This document shows, in pieces, positions 8,536-19,796 of a DNA stretch of 64,000 nt. Location: the NCBI RefSeq assembly GCF_016862895.1, contig NZ_BONV01000007.1:1-64000 (forward strand), written 5' to 3'. The DNA comes from Planotetraspora kaengkrachanensis. Its GTDB lineage: Bacteria > Actinomycetota > Actinomycetes > Streptosporangiales > Streptosporangiaceae. Below the pieces are notes generated by a model, which was given only the letters and a program-made list of their open reading frames with translations, searched no databases and was not told where the DNA came from. The position numbers were made by a program, and so were the translations under genes. Position 1 is the first letter of the stretch, and each line of letters opens with the position of its first letter.

Positions 8536-9234
8536 ATGAACGCGAGCCGTACCGCCAGAGAGCGGGTCCGAGCGGAGCTGATCCGGGAGATCACGGACAT
8601 CGCGCGCCGCCGGCTCGCGACGGAGGGAGCGGGCGGGCTGTCGCTCCGCGCCGTCGCCAGGGACATGGGGATGGTGTCGTCGGCGATCTACCGGTACTTC
8701 CCGAGCCGCGACGACCTGCTGACGGCACTGATCATCGACGGGTACAACGCCATCGGCGAGGCCGTGGAGACCGCCGACGCGGCATGCGCGCGAGACGACT
8801 TCACCGGGCGCTGGCTGGCCGTCTGCCATGCCGTACGAACCTGGGCCCTGGACCACCCCCACGAGTACGCCCTGCTGTACGGCTCGCCGGTGCCGGGCTA
8901 CCAGGCGCCGGAGGACACGATCGGCCCGGCCTCCCGGGACACGATGGTCTACGGGCGGATCATCTCGGAGGCGCAGGCGGCGGGCCGGCTGAATCCGCCC
9001 GCCATGTGCCCGGCTCCCCCCGGGCTGCTGTCGTCCGACGCCGACGCGGTGCGCAGTGTCATGCCCGGCGTCTCCGACGACGTGGTGGCGCGGGGCGTCG
9101 TCGCCTGGACCGGACTGTTCGGAATGGTGAACTTCGAGCTGTTCGGCCAGTTCAACAATGTGATCAGACACCGGAGGGAGCTTTTCGAGCACAACATGCT
9201 CTGCCTGGCCGCCCTCCTCGGCCTCCCCGCGTGA
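8536..9234 (+). CDS. TetR/AcrR-family transcriptional regulator
   Basis: A 232-residue regulator. The N-terminal helix-turn-helix is clear (GGLSLRAVARDMGMVSSAIYRYFPSRDDLL, about residues 35-64) and is followed by a ligand-binding C-terminal domain of the WHG type (HPHEYALLYGSPVPGY). Three palindromes just upstream probably mediate autoregulation and control of the divergent operon. The reading frame ends exactly in the first unit of a 53-bp repeat array: the stop TGA at 9232-9234 is part of GTGATCATGCAC. The ligand is unknown. Confidence 0.9.
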   Translation: MNASRTARERVRAELIREITDIARRRLATEGAGGLSLRAVARDMGMVSSAIYRYFPSRDDLLTALIIDGYNAIGEAVETADAACARDDFTGRWLAVCHAVRTWALDHPHEYALLYGSPVPGYQAPEDTIGPASRDTMVYGRIISEAQAAGRLNPPAMCPAPPGLLSSDADAVRSVMPGVSDDVVARGVVAWTGLFGMVNFELFGQFNNVIRHRRELFEHNMLCLAALLGLPA

Positions 9235-9461
9235 TCATGCACAGGTTCGGGATCATGCCCGCCGACCTGCCTCACCACTGGGGGTGATCATGCACAGGTT
9301 CGTGGAGAAGGATACCGACCAGCCCGAACGCCGTCCGTGATCATGCACGGGTTCGGGCAAACCCCGTTTCACCTGCGATCACGCGCATCGTGATCATGCG
9401 CGAATTCGGCGGCCGGCCGTTCAGCCCGGGGAAACGAACTTCGTGATCATGCAGAGAAGGC
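9231..9461 (+). repeat. 53-bp tandem repeat array, plus-oriented arm (5 units)
   Basis: Units beginning GTGATCATGC start at 9231, 9284, 9337, 9390 and 9443, exactly 53 bases apart. Units 1 and 2 share GTGATCATGCACAGGTTCG; unit 4 has GTGATCATGCGCGAATTCG. Similarity extends beyond the core (for example a CCGACC block near unit position 33). TGATCA is self-complementary and the core interlaces a TGA stop with an ATG two bases later. Every complete unit in this arm is open for 16 codons from that ATG to the next unit's TGA. The first TGA is the stop codon of the TetR gene. Function unknown. Confidence 0.9.
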
Positions 9462-9490
9462 GGCACCCCGGCATGGGAGTGCCGCCTTCT
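9455..9490. terminator. Terminator-like hairpin between the repeat arms
   Basis: A 12-bp perfect stem (9455-9466 with 9479-9490, AGAAGGCGGCAC paired to GTGCCGCCTTCT) and 12-base loop, without a U-tract. It lies between the two oppositely oriented repeat arms and between convergent genes. Confidence 0.65.
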
Positions 9491-9522
9491 GCGCTTCGAC
9501 CACCACGCGTCACCGCCGACCG

Positions 9523-9827
9523 CGCGCCGGGCGGATCCTGCTCAGCCCGGCGATTGGCCATCACTGCGCGATCACGAACACCGTCGCTGCAGGTCAGCGC
9601 GCATCTTCACGAATTCGTGCATGATCACGACCGGGGTTTTCGCAAGTGGGTCGGCATGTCGCCGAATTCGTGCATGATCACGCACAGTGTTCGGGCTGGT
9701 CAACGTCCTTATCCACGAACCTGTGCATGATCACCTCCAGTGGTGGCGCTGGTCGGCGCGCATGTCCACGAACCTGTGCATGATCACCCCAGGAGGCCTC
9801 ACACCCAGAAGGTCTGTGCATGATCAC
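9523..9827 (-). repeat. 53-bp tandem repeat array, minus-oriented arm (6 units)
   Basis: On the minus strand, units begin at 9827, 9787, 9734, 9681, 9628 and 9575. The last five are exactly 53 bases apart; the leuA-proximal one is a shortened 40-base unit. The 9575 unit is decayed (GTGATCGCGCAG). The 9787, 9734, 9681 and 9628 units each encode a 16-codon open frame ending at the next core (the 9628 frame ends at the TGA of the decayed unit). Unit 9787 most resembles the outermost plus-arm unit and unit 9734 the second, so the arms look like inverted copies in the same outside-to-inside order. Confidence 0.88.
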
Positions 9828-9841
9828 GCCCAGGGGGGCGG

Positions 9842-11611
<1,770 letters not shown>

Positions 11612-11694
11612 TCAGATGAGAGAGGCGTCGCCAGTGAGAGAGATCATTGACGGCCGACGCGCGTGAGCCTCACCGCGACGAGGGAGCCGACCTC

Positions 11695-11739
11695 TTACAG
11701 GCCCTCGACGCGGCGGATAAGAAGGAGCCCGCGCAGCAT
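11695..11739 (-). CDS. Putative leucine-rich leader peptide of leuA
   Basis: A 14-codon open frame upstream of leuA on its strand, reading MLRGLLLIRRVEGL and ending in TAA. Five of fourteen residues are leucine, including CTC-CTT-CTT in a row. It lies about 130 bases before the leuA start, the usual layout for ribosome-mediated attenuation, which is known for leucine genes in actinobacteria. GC-rich segments able to form alternative stems follow, but I could not fix a single terminator. No Shine-Dalgarno is seen, so it may be read from a leaderless transcript. Confidence 0.6.
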   Translation of the reverse strand: MLRGLLLIRRVEGL

Positions 11740-11901
11740 GCCAAGGAGACTAGCAGACGCCTGAACCCCGCCCGGACGGCGACCCCGATGCGCCCCACCC
11801 CCCGCCTCCTGCGCCACAGACGGCTCTCCCGGACCCGCATATGCGGCCAAATAGGTGGGATTCCCCGCACGCTAGGGTGACTCACAACGAAGGGGGTTGG
11901 G

Positions 11902-12147
11902 ATGAAGGACAACGAGATCCTCGATCAGATCGGTGAGCTCATCGACGAGGAACACACCCTGCGCCGGCGCCTCGCCGCGGGTGAGCTGAACTCGGAGGAC
12001 GAGCACACCAGGATCCGCGATCTCGAGGAGTCGCTCGACCGCTGCTGGGATCTGCTGCGCCAGCGCCGGGCCCGCCGCGGCGCGGGTGAGGACCCTGACG
12101 ACGCGACCGCCCGCCCGGTCGGCGAGGTCGAGAACTACCTGCAGTAG
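11902..12147 (+). CDS. DUF2630 family small protein
   Basis: An 81-residue protein strongly resembling DUF2630, a small actinobacterial family of unknown function. Family features are the EEHTLRRRLAAGEL stretch, the helix ending RCWDLLRQRRARR, and the terminal EVENYLQ. It is charged, probably alpha-helical, with no membrane segment. AAGGGGGTTGGG precedes the ATG. It is divergent from leuA and followed by an acetyltransferase gene; no functional link is apparent. Confidence 0.85.
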   Translation: MKDNEILDQIGELIDEEHTLRRRLAAGELNSEDEHTRIRDLEESLDRCWDLLRQRRARRGAGEDPDDATARPVGEVENYLQ

Positions 12148-12242
12148 CCCCCGGGCCGCCGCACGTCATCCGCCGTCTCACCAGCCGAAAACCTCTCGCG
12201 CTGTGGACGGCGGTGCGATTGTCTTGACGGATGCAGGACGAC

Positions 12243-13226
12243 ATGCGGATCGAACCCGTCGACTTCATCGTCCCCGGCGACCGCATGTCCGGCCTGTACG
12301 CGGCAGATCGCGCCGACCCCGGGCCGGGGCCGCGAATGTCGTTCCGCCATTTCCAGGTAGTGATCGAGCACGGCTGGTCCGACGAGCGCAGCGAGGCCTG
12401 GGTGGCCCGCCGCTCGGGAGAGATCGCCGGCGGGTACGCCCTCCACTACCCCCAGTCGGACAACACGCATCTGGCACTGATCCGCGTGCTGGCCGTACAC
12501 CCTGATCACAGGCGCAACGGCGTGGGCGGGGCGCTGCTGCGCCACGCGATCGAGCGGGCCAGAGCCGAGGGACGGCGGGTGATCCTCGGTGAGGCGGCCG
12601 CCGACCGGCCGGGCGCGGCCTTCGCCGCCGCCTTCGGCTTCTCCCCCGCCGCCACGGAGGCTCGGCGGGTCCTCGACCTGCGCACGGCCGACTGGTCCGG
12701 CTTCGAACTCATGCGAGGCGACGCGGTACGGCACGCGCGGGACTATCAGCTCGAACGCTGGGCCGGCCCGGTGGGCGAGGAGCAACTCGGGGAGATGGCG
12801 GAGCTCATGAGCGGCATGAACGACGAGCCGCTCGGCGACCTGGACATCGAGAACCAGCGCTGGGATCCCGCCAGGGTGCGCGCGCACGATCAGTCGACGG
12901 TCGCGGCGGGACTCCGGGCGTACACGATGGTCGCGCGGCACACGGGCACCGGCGAGCCGGCGGGATTCACCCGGATCGCGGTCGACGCCCACGAGCCGGA
13001 GGGCTGGGCCCGGCAACACGAGACCGCCGTGCTGCGCCCTCATCGGGGCCGGCGGCTGGGCCTCATCCTGAAGCTCGCCAACCTCGCGTGGTTCCATGCC
13101 TGCGAGCCGTCCGTGGAGCGGGTGGTGACGTGGAACTCGACGTCGAACAGCCACATGCTCGGCATCAACGAGAAGCTGGGCTACCAGGTGCTCGACCTGT
13201 GGAACGAGTGGCAACTGCGCGTCTGA
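12243..13226 (+). CDS. Tandem GNAT-fold N-acetyltransferase
   Basis: About 327 residues forming two GNAT domains. The N-terminal one has the acetyl-CoA loop VLAVHPDHRRNGVGGALLRHA (about residues 83-103); the C-terminal one has VLRPHRGRRLGLILKLANL (about 261-279) and ends in the family motif NEKLGYQVLDLWNEWQ. Such double-GNAT proteins are common in actinomycetes and include mycothiol synthase relatives, but this copy lacks enough detail to name a substrate. AGGA lies 4 bases before the chosen ATG at 12243; an ATG at 12231 is an alternative. It appears monocistronic. Confidence 0.8.
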   Translation: MRIEPVDFIVPGDRMSGLYAADRADPGPGPRMSFRHFQVVIEHGWSDERSEAWVARRSGEIAGGYALHYPQSDNTHLALIRVLAVHPDHRRNGVGGALLRHAIERARAEGRRVILGEAAADRPGAAFAAAFGFSPAATEARRVLDLRTADWSGFELMRGDAVRHARDYQLERWAGPVGEEQLGEMAELMSGMNDEPLGDLDIENQRWDPARVRAHDQSTVAAGLRAYTMVARHTGTGEPAGFTRIAVDAHEPEGWARQHETAVLRPHRGRRLGLILKLANLAWFHACEPSVERVVTWNSTSNSHMLGINEKLGYQVLDLWNEWQLRV

Positions 13227-13437
13227 GCCGCGGCAGGCCCCCCGCGTCGGCACATCGATGAGGAAGCGAATCGGCCATGCGCAAGGCCAAGTACACAGGG
13301 CTGTTGTCGATCAGTCCCGGCGAGGCCAGAGGCGTTCATGCATTCGATCGCTTCCTCCCTTCGACCATAACTCCAGCCGTCGTGACTGCGGCCGTGACCC
13401 CGTCGCACGGCTTCTGATCGCTCCGCACACCGCTCTG

Positions 13438-14130
13438 TCAGACCTCGAGCAGCCGGTGGACGTCCTCGCCCTTGAGCTCTTCCGCGGTTCCTGAGCGCGC
13501 CACCCTGCCCGCGTCGAGGATCACGAAGTCGTCGGCCAGGCGGAGGGCGAGGTCGAGATACCGCTCCACCAGCAACATCGCGAGCCCGGATGCGCGCAGC
13601 CGCTCGATGGCCTCCCCGATCTCGAAGACGACCGACGCCTCGACGCCCTCGGCCGGCTCGTCCAGGATCAGTAGCCGGGGCCGGGTCACCAGGGCCCTGG
13701 CCATCGCGAGCCGCCGTTGCTGCCCGCTGGACAGGGATCCGGCCGGTCTGTTCAGCACCGGCTTGAGCAGGGGGAAGACCTCCAGGGCGTCGTCGACGGC
13801 CGTCGCGTCCTTGTGCGGCGAGGCCTCCACCGTGACCATCAGGTTCCCCATCACGCTGAGCTGGGGGAAGGTGTCGTGGCCATGAGGCACGTAACCCATG
13901 CCGAGCCGTACCCGCTCGTCCGGCCTGAGACCGGTCAGCGACCTGCCCTCGAAGGTCACCGACCCGCCCGAGGCCGGCAGGACCCCCATGACGACGTTGA
14001 GCAGGGTCGTCTTGCCCACGCCGCCCCGGCCCATCACGCAGGTCAGCCGGCCTCGGCCGACCTCCATGGAGACGCCGAAGAGCACCCGTGCGCCGCCGTA
14101 CCCGGCCTCGAGCCCCTCAACGCACAACAT
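13438..14130 (-). CDS. Orphan UrtE-like ABC transporter ATP-binding protein with altered motifs
   Basis: A 231-residue ABC ATPase of the branched-chain amino acid/urea type, closest in layout to UrtE. Walker A is GRGGVGKTT, the signature is SLSSGQQRR rather than LSGGQ, and Walker B is LLILDEPAEGVEASVV, resembling UrtE. The Q-loop, normally YVPQGR in this family, reads YVPHGH, so the conserved glutamine is lost. A GAGGAGG ribosome site supports a start at 14130 or 14133. No urea permease or receptor genes are adjacent. It sits beside the urease operon, divergently oriented. It may be a relic of a urea transporter or use partners elsewhere. Confidence 0.75.
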   Translation of the reverse strand: MLCVEGLEAGYGGARVLFGVSMEVGRGRLTCVMGRGGVGKTTLLNVVMGVLPASGGSVTFEGRSLTGLRPDERVRLGMGYVPHGHDTFPQLSVMGNLMVTVEASPHKDATAVDDALEVFPLLKPVLNRPAGSLSSGQQRRLAMARALVTRPRLLILDEPAEGVEASVVFEIGEAIERLRASGLAMLLVERYLDLALRLADDFVILDAGRVARSGTAEELKGEDVHRLLEV

Positions 14131-14133
14131 CAT

Positions 14134-14692
14134 CGGCCTCCTCGCGTGCCCACCCCCGATGGATCCCCTGTACCCGCGAATCCGGCCTGACCAGTTCGGC
14201 CTATCCGGCCTCGGCGATTTCGTTCGCCTCAGGGTGCATTCCTCGGCGAGAACCTTCGCACCGTTCGCCGCGACCGAGGCGTCCGGTGATTCTCCGGCCT
14301 TTCCGGGGAACCACGTGGTCACCGCCGGAGAGATCCCGTTTCTTGTTTCTCCAGTTCCCCGAGATGGCCAAGGCAGGGCACGATCTGCCGATTCCTGGTC
14401 TCATCCCTGCAGAAAAATGCACGGCGGGCTTTCCGGCTCTCAGGCTCCGCCGGGCACCTCAGTCGAGCCCGGTCACCGGCCCTGGTACGGCACTTCCGCC
14501 GTAGGCGGGCATCGTCGCCGAATTAGCGACGAGGGTTCAACCTTCGGGCCGAATTGCGCAATCATTGCTCCTTGCCGATACGGCTGGCGGCCGGTCCGCC
14601 TGCGACCATGGTGCTAGCGTGAGATTTCTCGAAAAGCTCCAGAAAGTTAACAACTCATCCGCCGTCACGGCCGACGATTCCGATACACGCTG
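14134..14692. other. Intergenic region before urease operon, no gene seen
   Basis: About 560 bases between the divergent ATPase and ureA genes. It is noticeably less GC-rich than its surroundings after about 14340. I found no frame with a ribosome site or recognisable product. The 3' end carries the GlnR-like box and a -10-like element listed separately. Confidence 0.5.
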
Positions 14693-14731
14693 GAAATGAA
14701 CAGGTAACGCGAGAGAAACGGCGAGTATTTA
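14693..14731 (+). promoter_or_regulatory. GlnR-box-like site and -10 element of the urease operon
   Basis: GAAAT (14693), GTAAC (14704) and GAAAC (14715) follow each other with exactly 6-base spacers. This matches the actinobacterial GlnR pattern gTnAC-N6-GaAAC and its repetition every 11 bases. A TATTTA -10-like hexamer follows at 14726-14731, about 10 bases before the ureA ATG, so the mRNA leader would be very short. GlnR is the global nitrogen regulator and is known to act on urease genes in actinomycetes. Confidence 0.7.
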
Positions 14732-14741
14732 TGGTCCCGCC

Positions 14742-15044
14742 ATGCGGCTGACCCCACACGAACAGGAACGCCTCCTCATTCACGTCGCCGCCGGCGTGGC
14801 CCGCGACCGCAAGGAGCGGGGCCTGCGGCTCAACCATCCCGAGGCGACCGCGATGATCGCGTCCTTCCTGCTGGAGGGTGCGCGCGACGGCAGGAGCGTG
14901 GCGGACCTGATGGACGCCGGCCGCAAGGTGCTCCGCCGCGACGACGTCATGGAAGGCGTGCCCGAGATGCTCGACTCCGTCCAGATCGAGGCCACGTTCC
15001 CGGACGGCACCAAACTCGTCACCGTTCACAATCCGATCACATGA
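14742..15044 (+). CDS. ureA: Urease subunit gamma
   Basis: A 100-residue gamma subunit, the standard size, with [15 protein letters not shown] at the start and [21 protein letters not shown] in the middle. It is the smallest structural subunit of the cytoplasmic nickel urease, which hydrolyses urea to ammonia and carbamate. It is the first gene of ureABCFGD; its stop overlaps the ureB start (ATGA). The upstream GlnR-like site suggests induction under nitrogen limitation. Confidence 0.96.
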   Translation: MRLTPHEQERLLIHVAAGVARDRKERGLRLNHPEATAMIASFLLEGARDGRSVADLMDAGRKVLRRDDVMEGVPEMLDSVQIEATFPDGTKLVTVHNPIT

Positions 15045-15455
15045 GGCCGCGGCCGATGAGCAGCGCGAGCACACCCGACACGCCGGACTCGCCCGGAGCG
15101 GCCACCACACCGGGCGTGCCCGGTGAGCCCAGGACGCTCGGCGTGCCCGGCGAGATCGTGTACGGCGACGCGCCCGTCCCGCTGAACCAGGGCAGGGAAC
15201 GCGTGATCCTCCGCGTGGTCAACACCGCCGACAGACCCGTCCAGGTGGGCTCCCACTATCACTTCGCGGCGGCCAACCCGGGCCTGGAGTTCGACAGGCG
15301 GGCGGCGTGGGGCACGCGTCTGGACGTCCCCGCCGGAACCGCGGTCCGATTCGAGCCGGGCGTCGAGCGCGACGTCACGCTCGTGCCGATCGCCGGCAAC
15401 CGCATCGTGCCCGGACTGCGCCCGGAGTGGGCCGGCCCGCTCGACGGCGGCGCCC

Positions 15456-15463
<8 letters not shown>
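15041..15463 (+). CDS. ureB: Urease subunit beta
   Basis: A 140-residue beta subunit. The core from [17 protein letters not shown] through [18 protein letters not shown] to [18 protein letters not shown] is canonical. About 35 extra N-terminal residues rich in Pro, Gly, Thr and Ser precede the core, so initiation at a later codon is conceivable, but the ATGA overlap with ureA supports the start used. It overlaps ureC by 8 bases. Confidence 0.95.
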
Positions 15464-17180
<1,717 letters not shown>

Positions 17181-17197
17181 GCCGGAGGAACCCTGCG

Positions 17198-18151
17198 ATG
17201 CGAGCGGACGGGAGAGGAGACGGGATGCGCGACAGGCCGACCGGCGACGCGGCGTTGCTGCTGCTGGCCGACTCCCGGCTCCCCGCGGGCGGTCACGCCC
17301 ACTCGGGCGGCGCCGAGGAGGCGGTGCGGCTCGGCACGATCACCGGCCCGGAGGATCTGGCGCGGTTCCTCCGTGGCCGGCTCGCGACGGCGGGGCTGGT
17401 CAGCGCCGCGCTGGCCGCCGCCGCCTGCGAGTTCGCCGCCGCCACCGCGGATCACCCGGCAGGGCCGTACGGCCACGCCGGCCCGGACCCGGACGCCGAT
17501 CCGGCCGCGCTCTGGCGGCGGCTCGACGCCGAGGCCGACGCCCGGACGGCCTCGCCCGCCCAGCGGGAGGCCAGCCGGGTCCAGGGACGACTGCTCGTCC
17601 GCTCCGCCCGCAGGATCTGGCCGTCGGCCGTGCTCGACGAGCTGGCGAAAGCCGTACCGGAGGGCGCGCACCATCCCATCGCCCTCGGGGCCGCGGCGGC
17701 CGCCGCGGGCTGCGACCCGTATCAGGCGGCGCTGGCGGCGGCGTACAACTCGGTGACGGGCCCGGCCACGGCGGCGGTGCGGCTCCTCGGGCTTGACCCG
17801 GTGACCGTGCACCGGCTGCTCGCCGACCTGGCCCCGGCGCTGAACGACGCCGCACACGCGGCCTGCGCGTCGCTCATCGACGACGTCGTCCACGGCGTCG
17901 CACAGAACGGAGCCGGAGGCCACCAGGGACCGGCGCAGAACACAGCCACGCAGGACGGGGCCAAACGCGACGACCCCCCACACCACGGCGGCGCCACGAA
18001 CTCCGGACCGACGCACACCGGCTCGGCGGACGGCCCGGCCGCGAAGGCGCTCGGATCGGCATGGCCTGCCCTGCCCGGCCATGCCGCTCCTGCACTGGAC
18101 CTCCTCGCGGAAGGCCATCGCGGCAACCCGATGAAACTCTTCGTCTCCTGA
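17198..18151 (+). CDS. ureF: Urease accessory protein UreF with a polar insert
   Basis: An activation chaperone that works with UreD and UreG to load nickel. The N-terminus ([24 protein letters not shown]) and the [20 protein letters not shown] region are typical. The protein is 317 residues against about 220-240 for most homologues. The excess is largely a Gln/Gly/Thr/His-rich, probably disordered stretch at about residues 231-290, between LIDDVVHG and the conserved end [15 protein letters not shown]. Two starts are possible (17198 or 17225), both with purine-rich ribosome sites. It is 17 bases after ureC. Confidence 0.9.
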   Translation: MRADGRGDGMRDRPTGDAALLLLADSRLPAGGHAHSGGAEEAVRLGTITGPEDLARFLRGRLATAGLVSAALAAAACEFAAATADHPAGPYGHAGPDPDADPAALWRRLDAEADARTASPAQREASRVQGRLLVRSARRIWPSAVLDELAKAVPEGAHHPIALGAAAAAAGCDPYQAALAAAYNSVTGPATAAVRLLGLDPVTVHRLLADLAPALNDAAHAACASLIDDVVHGVAQNGAGGHQGPAQNTATQDGAKRDDPPHHGGATNSGPTHTGSADGPAAKALGSAWPALPGHAAPALDLLAEGHRGNPMKLFVS

Positions 18152-18221
18152 CGAGGTCACCCTCCGAACCGAGAACCGACACCCTGCCGCATCACCTCCG
18201 AAGCCGAAGGACGGGCCACAT

Positions 18222-18926
18222 ATGGGCGCTCAGCACGACGACCTCCACGACGCGGCCGACCCGCATGGGCGAGCACTGCGGCTCGGCATCGGCGGGCCCG
18301 TGGGCAGCGGCAAGACCGCCCTGGTGGCGGCGCTGTGCAGAAGTCTCGGTCCGTCGATGCGCCTGGGGGTGGTGACCAACGACATCTACACGACCGAGGA
18401 CGCCGAGTTCCTGCGCCGCGCGGGTGTCCTCGACCCCGAGCGGATCCTCGCGGTGCAGACCGGCTGCTGCCCGCACACCGCCATCCGTGATGACATCGCC
18501 GCGAACCTCGACGCGGTGGAGACGCTGGAGGAGCGTTTCGGTCCCCTCGACCTCGTGATCGTCGAGAGCGGGGGCGACAACCTGACGGCGACCTTCAGCC
18601 GGGGCCTGGCCGACCGGCAGATCTTCGTGCTCGACGTCTCGGGCGGCGACAAGGTGCCCCGCAAGGGCGGCCCGGGGGTCATCACGGCCGACCTCCTCGT
18701 GATCAACAAGACCGACCTAGCGCCGCTCGTCGGGGCCGACCTGACCGTGATGTCCCGCGACGCCGCGGCCGTACGGGACGGCAGGCCGGTGTTGTTCACG
18801 TCGATCAGGGAGGACCGCAGCGCCCACTCCGTCGCCGAATGGGTCACCAGTCTGGTGAACACGTGGAAGCACTCCAACGACCAAGCCCACGACCACACGC
18901 GCACGACTCCGACGACGGCCGCCTGA
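18222..18926 (+). CDS. ureG: Urease accessory GTPase UreG
   Basis: A 234-residue SIMIBI-class GTPase that supplies energy for nickel insertion. The P-loop is GGPVGSGKT (about residues 24-32). The metal-binding CPH motif occurs in [13 protein letters not shown], followed by the switch VESGGDNL and the nucleotide-specificity motif NKTDLA. The C-terminus adds a short His/Asp/Thr tail ([13 protein letters not shown]) that could bind nickel, though this is speculative. It lies 70 bases after ureF and 5 bases before ureD. Confidence 0.96.
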   Translation: MGAQHDDLHDAADPHGRALRLGIGGPVGSGKTALVAALCRSLGPSMRLGVVTNDIYTTEDAEFLRRAGVLDPERILAVQTGCCPHTAIRDDIAANLDAVETLEERFGPLDLVIVESGGDNLTATFSRGLADRQIFVLDVSGGDKVPRKGGPGVITADLLVINKTDLAPLVGADLTVMSRDAAAVRDGRPVLFTSIREDRSAHSVAEWVTSLVNTWKHSNDQAHDHTRTTPTTAA

Positions 18927-18931
18927 GCGCC

Positions 18932-19726
18932 ATGACGACACCGCTCAGGAGCCCTGCTGCGTCGCGAACGGCGTCGGTGACGGCACGAGCGGTCATCGCG
19001 ACGGAGTTGTCGGACGGGCGGACGCGGCTGGAGACGTTGCGGTCCGATCCACCGCTGACGCTGCGCCAGACGGGCCCCGGCCTCGTGCACCTCGTCTCGA
19101 CGGGAGCCGGCCCGCTCGGCGGGGACCGCCTGGAGCTCACGATCGACGTCGCCCCCGGCACCGATCTGGAGGTGCGTTCTGTGGCGTCCACTCTGGTGCT
19201 CCCCGGCTCCTCCCCCGCGGGCTCGGTCATGCTGATCGACGCCCGCGTCGGAGCCGGCGCGTCGTTGCGTTTCTCGCCGGAGCCGACCGTGCTCGCCGCC
19301 GGCTGCTCGCACCGCATGGCCGTACGGCTCTCGCTCGCCGACGACGCCACGCTCTTCTGGCGCGAGGAGATCGTCTTCGGACGGCACGGCGAACGGCCCG
19401 GCCGCTGCCGTACCAGGTTCGACGCCACCGTCGCCGGACGGCCGCTGCTGAGGCAGGAGCTTCTCATCGGGGATCCGGCGGTCGACGCCGGCCCCGCGGT
19501 GTACGGCGACGCCCGCTGCGTCGGCTCCACTCTCATCGCGGGGCAGCGGTGGGACGCCGCGCGTGATCGGAAGCAGGAGCGCCGCGCCACGATCGGCGAC
19601 GGATGGGCCGCGATGCCCCTCGCGGGGCCGGGAGTGCTCGCCTCCGCCCTCGCCGGGGACACCGTGGAATTGCGGTCGCGGCTCGAACGCGCCGAGAGCG
19701 CGGCCGCCCTCCTCGCGATTTCATGA
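18932..19726 (+). CDS. ureD: Urease accessory protein UreD (UreH)
   Basis: A 264-residue scaffold protein that docks UreF and UreG onto the apo-urease. Family segments present are GPGLVHLVSTGAGPLGGDRLEL, FSPEPTVLAAGCSH and LFWREEIVFGRHGE. The start ATG at 18932 is 5 bases past ureG; the frame is open further upstream inside ureG but that part is not UreD-like. It ends the contiguous ureABCFGD operon. Confidence 0.92.
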   Translation: MTTPLRSPAASRTASVTARAVIATELSDGRTRLETLRSDPPLTLRQTGPGLVHLVSTGAGPLGGDRLELTIDVAPGTDLEVRSVASTLVLPGSSPAGSVMLIDARVGAGASLRFSPEPTVLAAGCSHRMAVRLSLADDATLFWREEIVFGRHGERPGRCRTRFDATVAGRPLLRQELLIGDPAVDAGPAVYGDARCVGSTLIAGQRWDAARDRKQERRATIGDGWAAMPLAGPGVLASALAGDTVELRSRLERAESAAALLAIS

Positions 19727-19796
19727 GCGGAGAAATCGGTGCCTGCCATGCCGCAACGGACACCAGTGGTGGACGTCGGGCCGTAGCCTGGTGATC

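Noticed and set aside
9231-9827. CRISPR array
   Set aside because: The period is regular, but the conserved part is only about 12-19 bases, the variable parts are themselves related to one another, orientation flips in the middle, and no cas genes are present.
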